From a bacterium (GTDB taxonomy: Bacteria > Electryoneota > RPQS01): a stretch of 64,000 bases of DNA. Where the stretch lies: NCBI GenBank assembly GCA_016721565.1, contig JADKHW010000001.1, positions 620,001-684,000 of the forward strand. Reading direction: 5' to 3'. Under the pieces are notes generated by a model. It saw only the letters and a list, made by a program, of their open reading frames with translations, had not been told where the DNA came from and ran no database searches. Shown one piece after another: positions 9,698 through 18,530 of the stretch (position 1 is the first letter of the stretch; each line of letters begins with the position of its first letter). A program made the position numbers and the translations under genes.

Positions 9698-9727
9698 AAA
9701 GGTTGCTAAAGGTTGCTAAAGGTTGTT
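9698..9727. repeat. Three tandem copies of a decamer between two genes
   Basis: AAAGGTTGCT occurs at 9698-9707 and 9708-9717, with AAAGGTTGTT at 9718-9727. The array fills most of the gap between the DUF2723 stop (9726) and the barrel gene ribosome-binding site. Confidence 0.9.
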
Positions 9728-12653
9728 AATTTTTTGAGGCCGCAGATTTAGCAGCACTCGTATCACGTACAGCACTACGGCTGCGCAAGTCATCCAGCCT
9801 ACGACGCGCGTTGGCGTCGTTAGGTGTTGTCACAAGCCAGTTTTCGAGCAAGGTAATTGCCTTGTCCGATTGACCCAGTCGTTCATATGATTGCAGGAGA
9901 CCGCCAACAGCTTGGCCATTGCGCGGATCCATGGACATCACTCGTTCAAAGAACTCCGCTGCCATGTCATAGGCATCAGAGCCATACATTGTCGAGCCTG
10001 CGGCATAAAGCTGCTCGACCGTGGGATTGTCACCCAATGCCGCACGCGCAATTTCACCGGCGCGAGTCTTGTCTTTGATTTGACCAGCATAAGAACCTGC
10101 AACGCGCATACGCGCTTCAAACGACAGATCTTCACGCTGCTCAGCCCAATCCAGCCGGCGACGCATTTCTTCTGTATCACCAAGTTCGCTGAACATGCGC
10201 CCGATCTGCAAGGACAATTCAACATTAGAAATCGGTCGAACTGTCTCGGGCATCAATTCATCCATTTGTCGCATCAAAGCAAGCGCTTTGTCGCGATTAG
10301 AAAGCAACTCAAAATTGGCAATCTGCTCAGACAATGAACTATATTGACGTGTTTGGAAACCGGCAGGATCTGGCTGTGAACGATAGTAGTAGGCCAACTG
10401 CAAGAATGCCGAACGATAGTTCTGCAGGAGCTTCGATACGTTGTCGTCGTAGTGCACGTCAGGATCCGCAATGCCACGGAAGTGATCATTAAACGTCACA
10501 AGCAAATGCTCTTTCAGTCTCTCAGCATCAATCCCCTTTGATCCGCTGGGCGTGACACGGAACACAAGGCCTTCCATCGTCAAGAAGTCACGCAAACCGA
10601 CCATGTTCGAGTTGGCTACTGTGACGGCAAAGTAGATAGGAACAGGATTCGGAGTCTTAGTTGGGTCGTAGTTCGTGCGCATGATGTCCAGAATCATTTG
10701 ATCCTGCACACGCAAGAAATTCGGATCACGCGACTCACCTTGCTTGTAAGCAATGTACATTGCACCCGGCACATCCCACGACATTTTGCCATCGGGAGTG
10801 TTCAGCTCAACCTTGCGCTTTTCAGCAGGCCAATAACGCGACAGAAGCGCTTGCGCATCCTGTCCGTCAATATAGCGATCGATGTAAGCATTGTTAAACG
10901 AAACCGGGACTTTGGGTTCACGGTCACGCAATTGTTTGACGTACCATCCAGTGTTGAGCAAGCTCAAATTGACAAGTCGAACGTCTTTGCGCACGCCCTC
11001 AACTTCTTGCAGGTACCAGAGCGGGAATGTATCATTGTCGCCGTTCGTGAACAGAATTCCGCGCGGCGCACATGACATCAAGGTATTGTAGCTATAGTCC
11101 CAAGCAACTTTGCTACCGGAGCGATCATTCATCGAGTAATTGCGCGCCAGCATGATGCCAGGACTCAGAATCAGCAAAGCGACCAAAGCGCCCAAGACGG
11201 CTTGCTTTGAATCTTTCATTTTCTTGCCAACCCACTCAAGCGCGGCATAAGCGCCGAAACCGATCCACAAAGCAAAGGCAAAGAATGCCCCGACATACGA
11301 GTAGTCGCGTTCGCGAGGCTGCGGATCGTCCTGATTGAGGTAAATAATGATCGCAATACCTGTCATGACAAAGATCGAAGCAACCACCAGCCAACCGTTT
11401 CGATCTCGAGTGTACTGATGGAAAAAGCCCCAGAATCCCAGAAGTAAGGGCGCACACGTCAAGATGGCCAACCACCGAATGATGCCTGATGGGTTGCTCG
11501 CGAGCAGGCCAATAATTGAGTAGTTCGGCTCAACTCCTGCATCCTGAAACTCTTGTTCCGGAGCGCCTTCACGTCCAACAAACTGCCACAGCAAGTAGCG
11601 ATTGAACATCTTGTTGACCTGATACTCCATGAAGTAATCCCACTCACTTGAATAGGCGGGATTACCTTTCCACATACGCGGGAACATGGCACGGTCACCA
11701 TACTGCTCACGGTTTAAGTAACTTAAGAAAGCGTGTGGAGTTTCTGGATCATTTTCGTCAATCGCAGGGTTAAGGCCTGAGCGAATGTAAATCATCGTGT
11801 ATGTTGAGTACCCAATGATCACTAGCAGTAAACCAGCCATCGCCGTCCCGATGATACCGTGGCGCTGCTTAACAGCCCACCAGAAGATTCCACCTAGCAC
11901 AGCGATCACGAGGAATGGAGCATAAAGGCTGTCAAACTTGCTGGCAATCGCTGGCAGCCACTTTACGACGCCGGGATAAACCATAATAAATACGATAGCA
12001 GTGGCCATTGCCATGCCGACAAAGCTTTTCATTTCGAAATTCCGCCGGCGGAAGTACATCACCAATGCCAGTGCCGGAATCGCAAGAATCATGAGCAAGT
12101 GAACGCCAGTCGCCAAACCAATGACATAGGCAATTAGTAAGAGCCAGCGTTCGTTGCCGGGTTCATCGGCTTTTTCGTGCCAGACCAGAATCAACCAAAC
12201 CACAAGATGCGTTAGGAACTGACTCATGGCGTAGACTTCAGATTCGACGGCGTTGAACCACATCGAGTACGAGAATGCCAATGACAAAGACCCAATCATG
12301 GCTGCGCCATAAACCATTAGCTTCTCAACTTCTGTTCCCTCACGTCCGCGAAAAAGACGAATCATGCGGACAATAATCAGGAATGCCAACAGAATAGCAA
12401 ATGCGCTCGATAATACAGACATCCACGTAACGCGGACAGCGATATCTGACGAGAGAGGAAACATCGTGAAGATGCGACCCACAAGCAAGAAAAGAGGTGA
12501 GCCGGGCGGATGAGGTACGGACAACGTGTACGAGCAAGCCGCAAATTCACCACAGTCCCAAAACGAAACAGTATCGGCCATGGTCAGGGAATAGACCACG
12601 AGCGAAATAGAGAATACAGCGGCGGCAAACCACCACTTGGTGTCAAATCTCAC
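9726..12653 (-). CDS. DUF2723 multi-pass membrane glycosyltransferase-like protein with TPR tail
   Basis: The 975-residue protein starts with a transmembrane segment and then FWDCGEFAACSYTLSVPHPPG, the DUF2723 signature resembling the acidic first loop of protein O-mannosyltransferases (GT-C fold). At least ten hydrophobic segments follow up to about residue 540. A soluble region with NGDNDTFPLWYLQEV comes next, then TPR-like helices near 790-960 (LYAAGSTMYGSDAYDMAAEFF and similar). A likely role is transfer of a sugar from a polyprenyl-phosphate donor to proteins or glycans outside the membrane, but bacterial members are uncharacterised. It overlaps the upstream GT2 gene by four bases, supporting a joint pathway. 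Confidence 0.86.
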   Translation of the reverse strand: MRFDTKWWFAAAVFSISLVVYSLTMADTVSFWDCGEFAACSYTLSVPHPPGSPLFLLVGRIFTMFPLSSDIAVRVTWMSVLSSAFAILLAFLIIVRMIRLFRGREGTEVEKLMVYGAAMIGSLSLAFSYSMWFNAVESEVYAMSQFLTHLVVWLILVWHEKADEPGNERWLLLIAYVIGLATGVHLLMILAIPALALVMYFRRRNFEMKSFVGMAMATAIVFIMVYPGVVKWLPAIASKFDSLYAPFLVIAVLGGIFWWAVKQRHGIIGTAMAGLLLVIIGYSTYTMIYIRSGLNPAIDENDPETPHAFLSYLNREQYGDRAMFPRMWKGNPAYSSEWDYFMEYQVNKMFNRYLLWQFVGREGAPEQEFQDAGVEPNYSIIGLLASNPSGIIRWLAILTCAPLLLGFWGFFHQYTRDRNGWLVVASIFVMTGIAIIIYLNQDDPQPRERDYSYVGAFFAFALWIGFGAYAALEWVGKKMKDSKQAVLGALVALLILSPGIMLARNYSMNDRSGSKVAWDYSYNTLMSCAPRGILFTNGDNDTFPLWYLQEVEGVRKDVRLVNLSLLNTGWYVKQLRDREPKVPVSFNNAYIDRYIDGQDAQALLSRYWPAEKRKVELNTPDGKMSWDVPGAMYIAYKQGESRDPNFLRVQDQMILDIMRTNYDPTKTPNPVPIYFAVTVANSNMVGLRDFLTMEGLVFRVTPSGSKGIDAERLKEHLLVTFNDHFRGIADPDVHYDDNVSKLLQNYRSAFLQLAYYYRSQPDPAGFQTRQYSSLSEQIANFELLSNRDKALALMRQMDELMPETVRPISNVELSLQIGRMFSELGDTEEMRRRLDWAEQREDLSFEARMRVAGSYAGQIKDKTRAGEIARAALGDNPTVEQLYAAGSTMYGSDAYDMAAEFFERVMSMDPRNGQAVGGLLQSYERLGQSDKAITLLENWLVTTPNDANARRRLDDLRSRSAVRDTSAAKSAASKN

Positions 12654-13693
12654 AGGCGCGTTTCTAATTGACTAAATGTCGTTTGTTTCTTCAAATAATA
12701 GCGTTGCACAATACTCAGGGGCAGAATAACATGGTCAAGATCGGAATCTTTGACCACACGCATCGCCTGAACTTTGCGCCGCTTGGAAAACAGATGTGGT
12801 AGATTGAACAAGACGTAGAGGTGCGCCCAGACGATCGCCGCCGAACGTTTGGGTTCTTTTTTGAGCGGCGATACCACTAAAGCAACCCAATCCAACAAAA
12901 CCCGAACCGGAAGTCTAACCAACAAATTTGGCCAGCTATAGTTCTTTATCATCATCGCGAGGCTATTCCTGTGGTTCAGGTACATCTTGCGAATTCTGTC
13001 AGCAGAAAGGGCGGCACCGGCCCAATGATAGACGACGCCCGGGGGAGCGACCACGATGCGATGGCCCGTGAGCCAAAGCCTCCAACATAGATCGAGTTCT
13101 TCCATATGCATAAAAAAGTCCTCGTCTAAGCCTCCCGTATTTAGGAAAGCATCCCGTCTGACAACAAGTGCAGCACCCGTGGCCCAAAAGATCTCACAAG
13201 AATCTTCGTACTGGCCTAAGTCTGGCTCAGTAGCATCAAAGATTCGGCCACGCACGAACGGAAAGCCGTAAGCATCCAAGAATCCGCCGGATCCGCCAGA
13301 GTATTCGAATCGGCTGTGATCCTCGTACTGTTTCAGTTTAGGCTGAGCAGCAGCGATTCGTGGGTCATCTTCCATAACTTCGATCGAGCGGTTGAGCCAG
13401 TTTGGCTCGACTTCGACATCGAAGTTCAGGAGAACACAATACTTACCCTTAACTAAGGGTATAGCCCGATTGTAGGCCCCGCTGTAGCCCCAATTGGCCC
13501 CGAACTCGATGATTCTAACGTCAGGGAAGTTCTTGCGGAGGTAGTCCAAGCTGCCATCATTAGACCCGTTGTCCGCAACAACGATTTCAAACGGGTGATA
13601 CTCGGTTCTGCACAGGCTTTCTAAACACTTTGGCAGGAAGTTTAACCCGTTATAATTCAGGATGATGATGGATACCAGCGGGCGTGGGGTCAT
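12650..13693 (-). CDS. Glycosyltransferase family 2 (rhamnosyltransferase-like)
   Basis: This 347-residue GT2 enzyme has SIIILNYNG, VVADNGSNDGS, NWGYSGAYNRAI, LLNFDVEVEP (metal site) and FFMHMEELDLCWRLW. A C-terminal region near 260-290 (RLPVRVLLDWVALVVSP) may associate with the membrane. A GGGGGCAG sequence precedes the ATG, and a sigma70 promoter lies 28 bases further upstream, so this gene opens the GT2-DUF2723-barrel unit. Sugar and acceptor are unknown. Confidence 0.9.
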   Translation of the reverse strand: MTPRPLVSIIILNYNGLNFLPKCLESLCRTEYHPFEIVVADNGSNDGSLDYLRKNFPDVRIIEFGANWGYSGAYNRAIPLVKGKYCVLLNFDVEVEPNWLNRSIEVMEDDPRIAAAQPKLKQYEDHSRFEYSGGSGGFLDAYGFPFVRGRIFDATEPDLGQYEDSCEIFWATGAALVVRRDAFLNTGGLDEDFFMHMEELDLCWRLWLTGHRIVVAPPGVVYHWAGAALSADRIRKMYLNHRNSLAMMIKNYSWPNLLVRLPVRVLLDWVALVVSPLKKEPKRSAAIVWAHLYVLFNLPHLFSKRRKVQAMRVVKDSDLDHVILPLSIVQRYYLKKQTTFSQLETRL

Positions 13694-13720
13694 CTGCCCC
13701 CGTTTGGCGGGAAATGTAAA

Positions 13721-13749
13721 AAAATAAGGAATATCCGAGGGAATGTCAA
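13721..13749 (-). promoter_or_regulatory. Sigma70-type promoter for the GT2-DUF2723-barrel unit
   Basis: On the minus strand TTGACA (13744-13749) and TATTTT (13721-13726) are separated by exactly 17 bases. Transcription would start near 13714, about 20 bases before the GT2 start codon. Confidence 0.75.
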
Positions 13750-13861
13750 GCTGGCGGGAATCACTGAAAATCTTATTGTGAGGGGGTGGTTTTCAGGACT
13801 CGGGCATCGTAGAAGCCGCAGGACATGGCTACGCGGTGAAGGGAATCGGCAGAAGTACGAG

Positions 13862-14281
13862 TCAAAAACTCACCGAACCGCAATCGGAAGAACGGCCAGA
13901 ATCGGCGATGTCTGAATTCGGCATTTGTAAACCAGACGTTGAAACTGGAAGCTCAGCGTTCGATGTTGCATCAGGCGCACTCAACTTGCGTGAGGATTCA
14001 AGCGATTCGACAGCGACTTTCGGCTCGGCTTGATCTTCGACTACACTTTGGTCCCTCTGAACAGTGTCATCGACAACCATCTGCGAGTGCGAAGTGAGTG
14101 CAAAAACATCAGGCCCGAGCGACCACGGATCTAAAGGAATTTGCGGACTCGAAATGGAATCGCTACTTGCAGTGGTACGCGTTGACATTCTTCCAGACGC
14201 AGCACAACCGCTCAACGACCACAGGCATATTGAAAAAACAAAGAGGGTAAAGACAGCGCTATATATTCTCGATGTGCACAC
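13862..14281 (-). CDS. Small lipoprotein at the end of the Bat cluster
   Basis: From GTG at 14281 the product is about 139 residues. A hydrophobic signal segment (FTLFVFSICLWSLSGC) ends in the lipobox LSGC, so it is predicted to be lipid-anchored and exported. The mature part is short, Ser/Thr/Asp-rich and without recognisable domain. The start lies inside the 3' end of batE (23-base overlap in another frame), which suggests translation coupled to batE. The frame stays open further upstream, but that would overlap batE widely and bury the signal sequence. The function is unknown. Confidence 0.6.
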   Translation of the reverse strand: MCTSRIYSAVFTLFVFSICLWSLSGCAASGRMSTRTTASSDSISSPQIPLDPWSLGPDVFALTSHSQMVVDDTVQRDQSVVEDQAEPKVAVESLESSRKLSAPDATSNAELPVSTSGLQMPNSDIADSGRSSDCGSVSF

Positions 14282-14990
14282 GCGGGATCCAGCCTTTACG
14301 GCCGTCGGATAGTTGTACTTCCGTCCAATCGGACAGTGTTTCGCCAACGCGAACTTTGGTGCCTGAATGGAGTGAGAAAAGTTGTGTCGAATTGTCTGTC
14401 GGACTTGAATAGATGTCCGTCTTTTCGGCCATGACGATTGCGGAGATTTCGGCAAGTGCACTGGTACGCCAACCATAGAAAAGCACCATTAGGCCTGCGA
14501 GACATCCGAACAGAATCGTTGCGCGTCTTGCGGCATCGCGCAAGGGTCCGATCACATAGAACATCGCACCAACAGATATGGCAAGCAATGCGTTAAACAA
14601 GAACAACAGTGCTTCTGAAGTCGAAACAGAAAATGAATCGCGCAAGCTGTCTGCATATTTCCAAATGCCCAGCTTTGGTGCATGCGCAATCTGGTCAACA
14701 ATACCGCGATTGGCTAAGGCGAGATTCTTGCGCGCGTCGTCATCATTTGGATTTAGCTTTAGTGCGCGCTCGTAATGAAGAATTGAACGCTCGACAAATC
14801 CTTGACGAAAATAGGCGTTGCCCAGATTGTATTCCAGTTCGGCGCTCGTTTGACCGCTCGATGTAATGCTTTCCCATTGAGCGATGGCATCCGACCATTT
14901 CTCTTGGTTGTAAGCTTGCAAGCCCGCATCAAAAGTCGCATTCGCGAAAACTGGCAGCGAAAACAACAAGGATAGAACGAGAGCACGCAT
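14259..14990 (-). CDS. batE: BatE-like protein: TPR plus C-terminal SH3 domain
   Basis: The 243-residue protein begins with a signal peptide (LVLSLLFSLPVFANA). TPR units follow at about 20-100 (YNLGNAYFRQG, HYERALKLNPNDDDARKNLA), then two membrane segments near 130-185, and a bacterial SH3 domain at the C-terminus (LHSGTKVRVGETL, DGRKGWIPRVHI). This matches BatE of the Bacteroides aerotolerance operon, a periplasm-facing membrane protein. ATG at 14990 overlaps the batD stop as TGATG; a GTG one codon earlier is possible. Its biochemical role is not established in the family. Confidence 0.87.
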   Translation of the reverse strand: MRALVLSLLFSLPVFANATFDAGLQAYNQEKWSDAIAQWESITSSGQTSAELEYNLGNAYFRQGFVERSILHYERALKLNPNDDDARKNLALANRGIVDQIAHAPKLGIWKYADSLRDSFSVSTSEALLFLFNALLAISVGAMFYVIGPLRDAARRATILFGCLAGLMVLFYGWRTSALAEISAIVMAEKTDIYSSPTDNSTQLFSLHSGTKVRVGETLSDWTEVQLSDGRKGWIPRVHIENI

Positions 14991-16756
14991 CACATGACCT
15001 CACCTTCCAGCTCGGTCAACACGCGGCGGACATTGGCAATCGTTTGCGAAAGTTCGGATTGCGAGAGTGAACTCCCGGCAAAACGGCTACGTTCGCTTAG
15101 TTGATTTGCATTTTCGAACACATCCCAATGGTCAATCGAGTATCCCCTCGTTCGCCACTCAGCTTCCCAGTCTTGCAAAGTCGCCGTTGGTGCGGGGTTA
15201 CCTGTCCACTCAACTGCTATCACCTGCACTAAAGTACTTAGTGAACGCATAACAACTTCAGTCTTATTCTCTGAATTAGCTTTTTCAGCGGTTAGCAACG
15301 CTGCACGAGCATTCTTCAGAACGCGACGGCGACGCGCAGAGAGTGTTTGACCTGCGCGTACTTGCCGCCTGACGGCAAACATAACACCGGCTAAAGCTAT
15401 CCACGGCGCACCGAGTCCAACCCAAAAGGACAAAGACTGATGTGGTAAATCAGCAGCCGATGTGAGGTCGCCGATGCTGTTCTTTACGTACGATATGTCC
15501 TGACCAATCGTCTGCACTTCGCGTTTGCTCGCGACGGGCATTGAGCCTTCACTCACACGGGCACTGCCATGCGCTACATTCAATGTCAAAGGAGCAGTGC
15601 GAGCGACCTCATAACTGCCTGCATCCGGATCGAAGTACGGTAACCTGATTTCTGGAATCACTTGAGTCCCGGAAGCACGGGGAATCAGAACATACTCAAA
15701 CGTCTTTGAACCGCTTATGCGATCAGGGCCGCGCTTGATTTGATCAGAGGTTTTCGGATCAAACGCTTCAAAGTCAGGCGAAATCGTTACCTGCGGCCGC
15801 GGAATGGTTTTGATATTGCCTGTACCGCGAACAAGAATTGTCAACGTGATAGCGTCATTCGTTTCACACTCTGACTTGTCAAGTCTCGAAGACAACGAGA
15901 ATTTCCCGACCGCAAGATCACCGATAGGTTTACCTGATTCAGGTAACGGCTTGATGGACAGGTTCAGAGTGCGGCACGAAACCTCAACAGCTTCCCGTCG
16001 GCGGCCGATACTAAAGAAGGGATCGTTGAACGGATCGTTGGCACGACCACGCGAGTTTTGACGTCGTTCAACCTGCACTACGGCAGTTAGCGGCTCAACA
16101 GTGAGATCCCCTGCGGTGGTTGCAAACAGCGCGACTTTGCGGACAACAACTGATTTATAGCTCTGACCATCGACAACTTCATCACGCGGAACAAGTTGCG
16201 ACGGCATGTCAAACTCTTCCGTCCAGAATCCCGGCGATTTCGGCATCTCTTTGAATTCAGGGGAGTAAACCGAAGTTGAAAAGTAGAGTTTATATGTTAG
16301 GACAATTTGTTCGCCGACATATGCTTCACGTTTGTCCGGAAGCACTTGTATGAATACTTCCTCGCGTTGACCCGAGCGAGCTTTCTCACCGGCGGCGACA
16401 GAAATCTGGATCGGCGAAGTTGTGTAGTTTCGGCCTCGAATATTGGCTTGCACGGGACCGATAACTGCCTTGCCCGGAGTCTTCGCTCGAAAATAGTAAG
16501 TGAAGCTCTTCTGCGATGAGACTTGACCGTTTACGATGCTCGTTTGAGTAGAAGTGGAAGGTCCACCGACAAGATCAAGATTCGTAAGGTCTGTTGGCAG
16601 CGGCGTAGGTACGCCAGTCGCAGCGCCGGTAAAAGTGAAGGTAACCTCAATATTCTCGCCAACCTGAACAGATGTACTACTGGCCGTTGCAGTGAACTGG
16701 ACTTGAGCATTAGCCACACCAACTATAAACAGTAATGATAAAAGTAGGCGCGCCAT
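14990..16756 (-). CDS. batD: BatD oxygen-tolerance protein
   Basis: The 588-residue protein has an N-terminal signal peptide (RLLLSLLFIVGVANAQ), then repeated beta-sandwich segments typical of BatD (VGENIEVTFTF, YVGEQIVLTYKLYFS, CETNDAITLTILVRGTGNIK). A transmembrane helix lies near residues 440-460 and a cytosolic helical tail follows. The motif RGTGNIKTIPRP is characteristic of the family. It is probably periplasmic with a membrane anchor, working with the BatA/BatB von Willebrand proteins. The start ATG overlaps the batC stop by one base (TAATG). Confidence 0.93.
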   Translation of the reverse strand: MARLLLSLLFIVGVANAQVQFTATASSTSVQVGENIEVTFTFTGAATGVPTPLPTDLTNLDLVGGPSTSTQTSIVNGQVSSQKSFTYYFRAKTPGKAVIGPVQANIRGRNYTTSPIQISVAAGEKARSGQREEVFIQVLPDKREAYVGEQIVLTYKLYFSTSVYSPEFKEMPKSPGFWTEEFDMPSQLVPRDEVVDGQSYKSVVVRKVALFATTAGDLTVEPLTAVVQVERRQNSRGRANDPFNDPFFSIGRRREAVEVSCRTLNLSIKPLPESGKPIGDLAVGKFSLSSRLDKSECETNDAITLTILVRGTGNIKTIPRPQVTISPDFEAFDPKTSDQIKRGPDRISGSKTFEYVLIPRASGTQVIPEIRLPYFDPDAGSYEVARTAPLTLNVAHGSARVSEGSMPVASKREVQTIGQDISYVKNSIGDLTSAADLPHQSLSFWVGLGAPWIALAGVMFAVRRQVRAGQTLSARRRRVLKNARAALLTAEKANSENKTEVVMRSLSTLVQVIAVEWTGNPAPTATLQDWEAEWRTRGYSIDHWDVFENANQLSERSRFAGSSLSQSELSQTIANVRRVLTELEGEVM

Positions 16757-17487
16757 TACCAATCCTTCGCCCTTTTCTTTCGCTGCGCAACCTTTGCTTT
16801 ACGAACCTGCTCGAGCGTATTCTGCTCATCTTGTAGCAACGCATTCAGTAGTTGTTCAGCCTCTTCCTTGCTCATTTGCTGAGGCTGCTGCTGTTGCCCC
16901 TGCTGAGTTTGGCTCGAATCACCTTGTTGCTGCTGTTGCTGGTCTTTCTGCTGTTCCTGCTGCTCGTCCTGCTTCTGCTGATCTTGGTTTTGCGGATCTT
17001 GCTGCTTATCCTGCTTGTCCTGTTGATCCTGCTTATTTTGATCTTGAGTCTGCTGTTGCTGCTGCTCTTCGGATTTCTTTTTCATGCGCAGTGCAAGTTC
17101 AAGATTCTGCTTAGCATCATCATCATTTGGATCATTACGCAAGGCCTCAATATAGGAAGCAATCGCTTCATCAAACTTCTGCGCCTGAAAACTCGCGTTG
17201 CCCATGTTATAGTAGGCTCGTTCAAGCTGTTCAGGCGTGCGAGTGGAATCAATTGCTCCCGAGTAGATTTTCATCGCGCGCTCAAACTCGCCTGCATCAT
17301 ACATCGCATTTCCCAGATTGTACATAACTGTCGATGTGTCGGCATGATTTTCGAGCGCTTTTACATAATGATACTGCGCCTGATCCGTCTGACCGGATTG
17401 GGCGGCTTTGTTGCCCTTGTTCACTTCGCGTGAAGGAAGCTCAGCAAAAGCGACAGCGATCACCAGCAAAAAAAATAAGAGCCTCAT
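16756..17487 (-). CDS. batC: BatC-like TPR protein with Gln/Asp-rich tail
   Basis: The 243-residue protein has a short signal peptide (RLLFFLLVIAVAFAEL) and three TPR units at about 20-130 (VMYNLGNAMYDAGEFERAM, AYYNMGNASFQAQKFDEAI). A low-complexity stretch at about 134-205 is dominated by Gln, Asp and Lys, and a basic C-terminus follows. This layout is seen in BatC-like proteins of the aerotolerance cluster. It overlaps batB upstream by four bases and batD by one. The tail is likely disordered. TPRs suggest it scaffolds the Bat proteins at the membrane; this is inference. Confidence 0.85.
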   Translation of the reverse strand: MRLLFFLLVIAVAFAELPSREVNKGNKAAQSGQTDQAQYHYVKALENHADTSTVMYNLGNAMYDAGEFERAMKIYSGAIDSTRTPEQLERAYYNMGNASFQAQKFDEAIASYIEALRNDPNDDDAKQNLELALRMKKKSEEQQQQQTQDQNKQDQQDKQDKQQDPQNQDQQKQDEQQEQQKDQQQQQQGDSSQTQQGQQQQPQQMSKEEAEQLLNALLQDEQNTLEQVRKAKVAQRKKRAKDW

Positions 17488-18530
17488 GAACGCTTCCTCC
17501 CCGCTCCGACGGCAAAGCCCGCGAATTGTCCGCTGCGCTCGCCGATCAGAAATTCAACGATAAGCAACAATAAGGCGGGAAATGCAAAATATGGGAAGCG
17601 ATCTTCATATCCTGTAAATTGCATTTGTCCGAATTCAGTTTTTTCCATTTGACTCAAATCGCTCCAGATCAAATCAAGCTCTTTACCGCCCGGCGTTGCC
17701 CGCTGATACTTGCCGCCTCCAGCTTCCGCAATGTCCGTAAGGTGCGATTCATTAAGTTGCGTAACGATCACCTGACCGCTTGCATCTTTTTTGTACCCGG
17801 CTTTGCGGCCCGACGCGTCAGTGACAGGAATTGGAGCGCCGCTCGGCGTACCCATTCCAATCGTGTAAATGGTGATACCGGCGCTATGCGCTTCTGTTGC
17901 CGCATCAAGAGCAGCTTCCTCGTGATCTTCACCATCGGTGATGATGACAAGAACCTTGCTCTTTGTTTCCGTTTGTTCGCTGAAGGCATGTGTTGCCATT
18001 TCAATTGCATCGGCAACGGCAGTGCCCGGTTCCGGAATAATTGACGGTGACAAAACACGATTCAAGAGCTTGACGGCGCCGTAATCGGTCGTCAAGGGAC
18101 AATGATAAACTGCGCTTCCGGCAAAAGCAATCAGGCCAACACGATCACCCTTGAGTCCGTTCACGAACTTCTGAATGGAGAATTTCGCACTTTCCAACCT
18201 TGACGGCGAGAAATCTTCGCATAACATGCTTGTTGAAAGGTCTACGGCGATTAATACATCGACGCCTTCGCGTTTGACTTCTTCCAATCTTGTGCCGATT
18301 TGCGGACGTGCAATGGCAACAATCAAGAGCGACGACGCAAGCAGCCAGATCGACATGCGCCACCATTTGCGAACGGAGCTTTGACCGTAAGCCACGCGAT
18401 CAAGCAATGGCGCGGGGACAATTTGTTCAGCGGCTTTGCGATTGCGAAATATCAAATAAACCCACGCCACTGCGATGACAGGAATCAAGACAAGAAGCCA
18501 CAGGAGTTGGGGATGATCGAAACGGATCAT
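17484..18530 (-). CDS. batB: BatB: von Willebrand factor A membrane protein
   Basis: The 348-residue protein has two N-terminal membrane helices (about 8-28 and 60-76), a VWA domain with an intact MIDAS motif (DLSTSM, Asp97-Ser99-Ser101), the later TTDYG and TDGEDHE loops, and a C-terminal membrane helix near 310-330. ATG at 18530 gives the usual MIRFDHPQLLWLL start and an ATGA overlap with batA. BatA and BatB are thought to form a metal-dependent membrane complex controlled by the MoxR ATPase. Confidence 0.94.
   Translation of the reverse strand: MIRFDHPQLLWLLVLIPVIAVAWVYLIFRNRKAAEQIVPAPLLDRVAYGQSSVRKWWRMSIWLLASSLLIVAIARPQIGTRLEEVKREGVDVLIAVDLSTSMLCEDFSPSRLESAKFSIQKFVNGLKGDRVGLIAFAGSAVYHCPLTTDYGAVKLLNRVLSPSIIPEPGTAVADAIEMATHAFSEQTETKSKVLVIITDGEDHEEAALDAATEAHSAGITIYTIGMGTPSGAPIPVTDASGRKAGYKKDASGQVIVTQLNESHLTDIAEAGGGKYQRATPGGKELDLIWSDLSQMEKTEFGQMQFTGYEDRFPYFAFPALLLLIVEFLIGERSGQFAGFAVGAGRKRS

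Noticed and set aside
13760..13800. CTGAAAA/TTTTCAG inverted repeat as a terminator
   Set aside because: The stem is AT-rich with a loop of about 18 bases and no T-run follows.
16852..17433. Long Leu-rich open frame on the plus strand opposite batC
   Set aside because: It is the complement of the CAG-rich batC tract; no ribosome-binding site, and leucine runs arise from codon composition.
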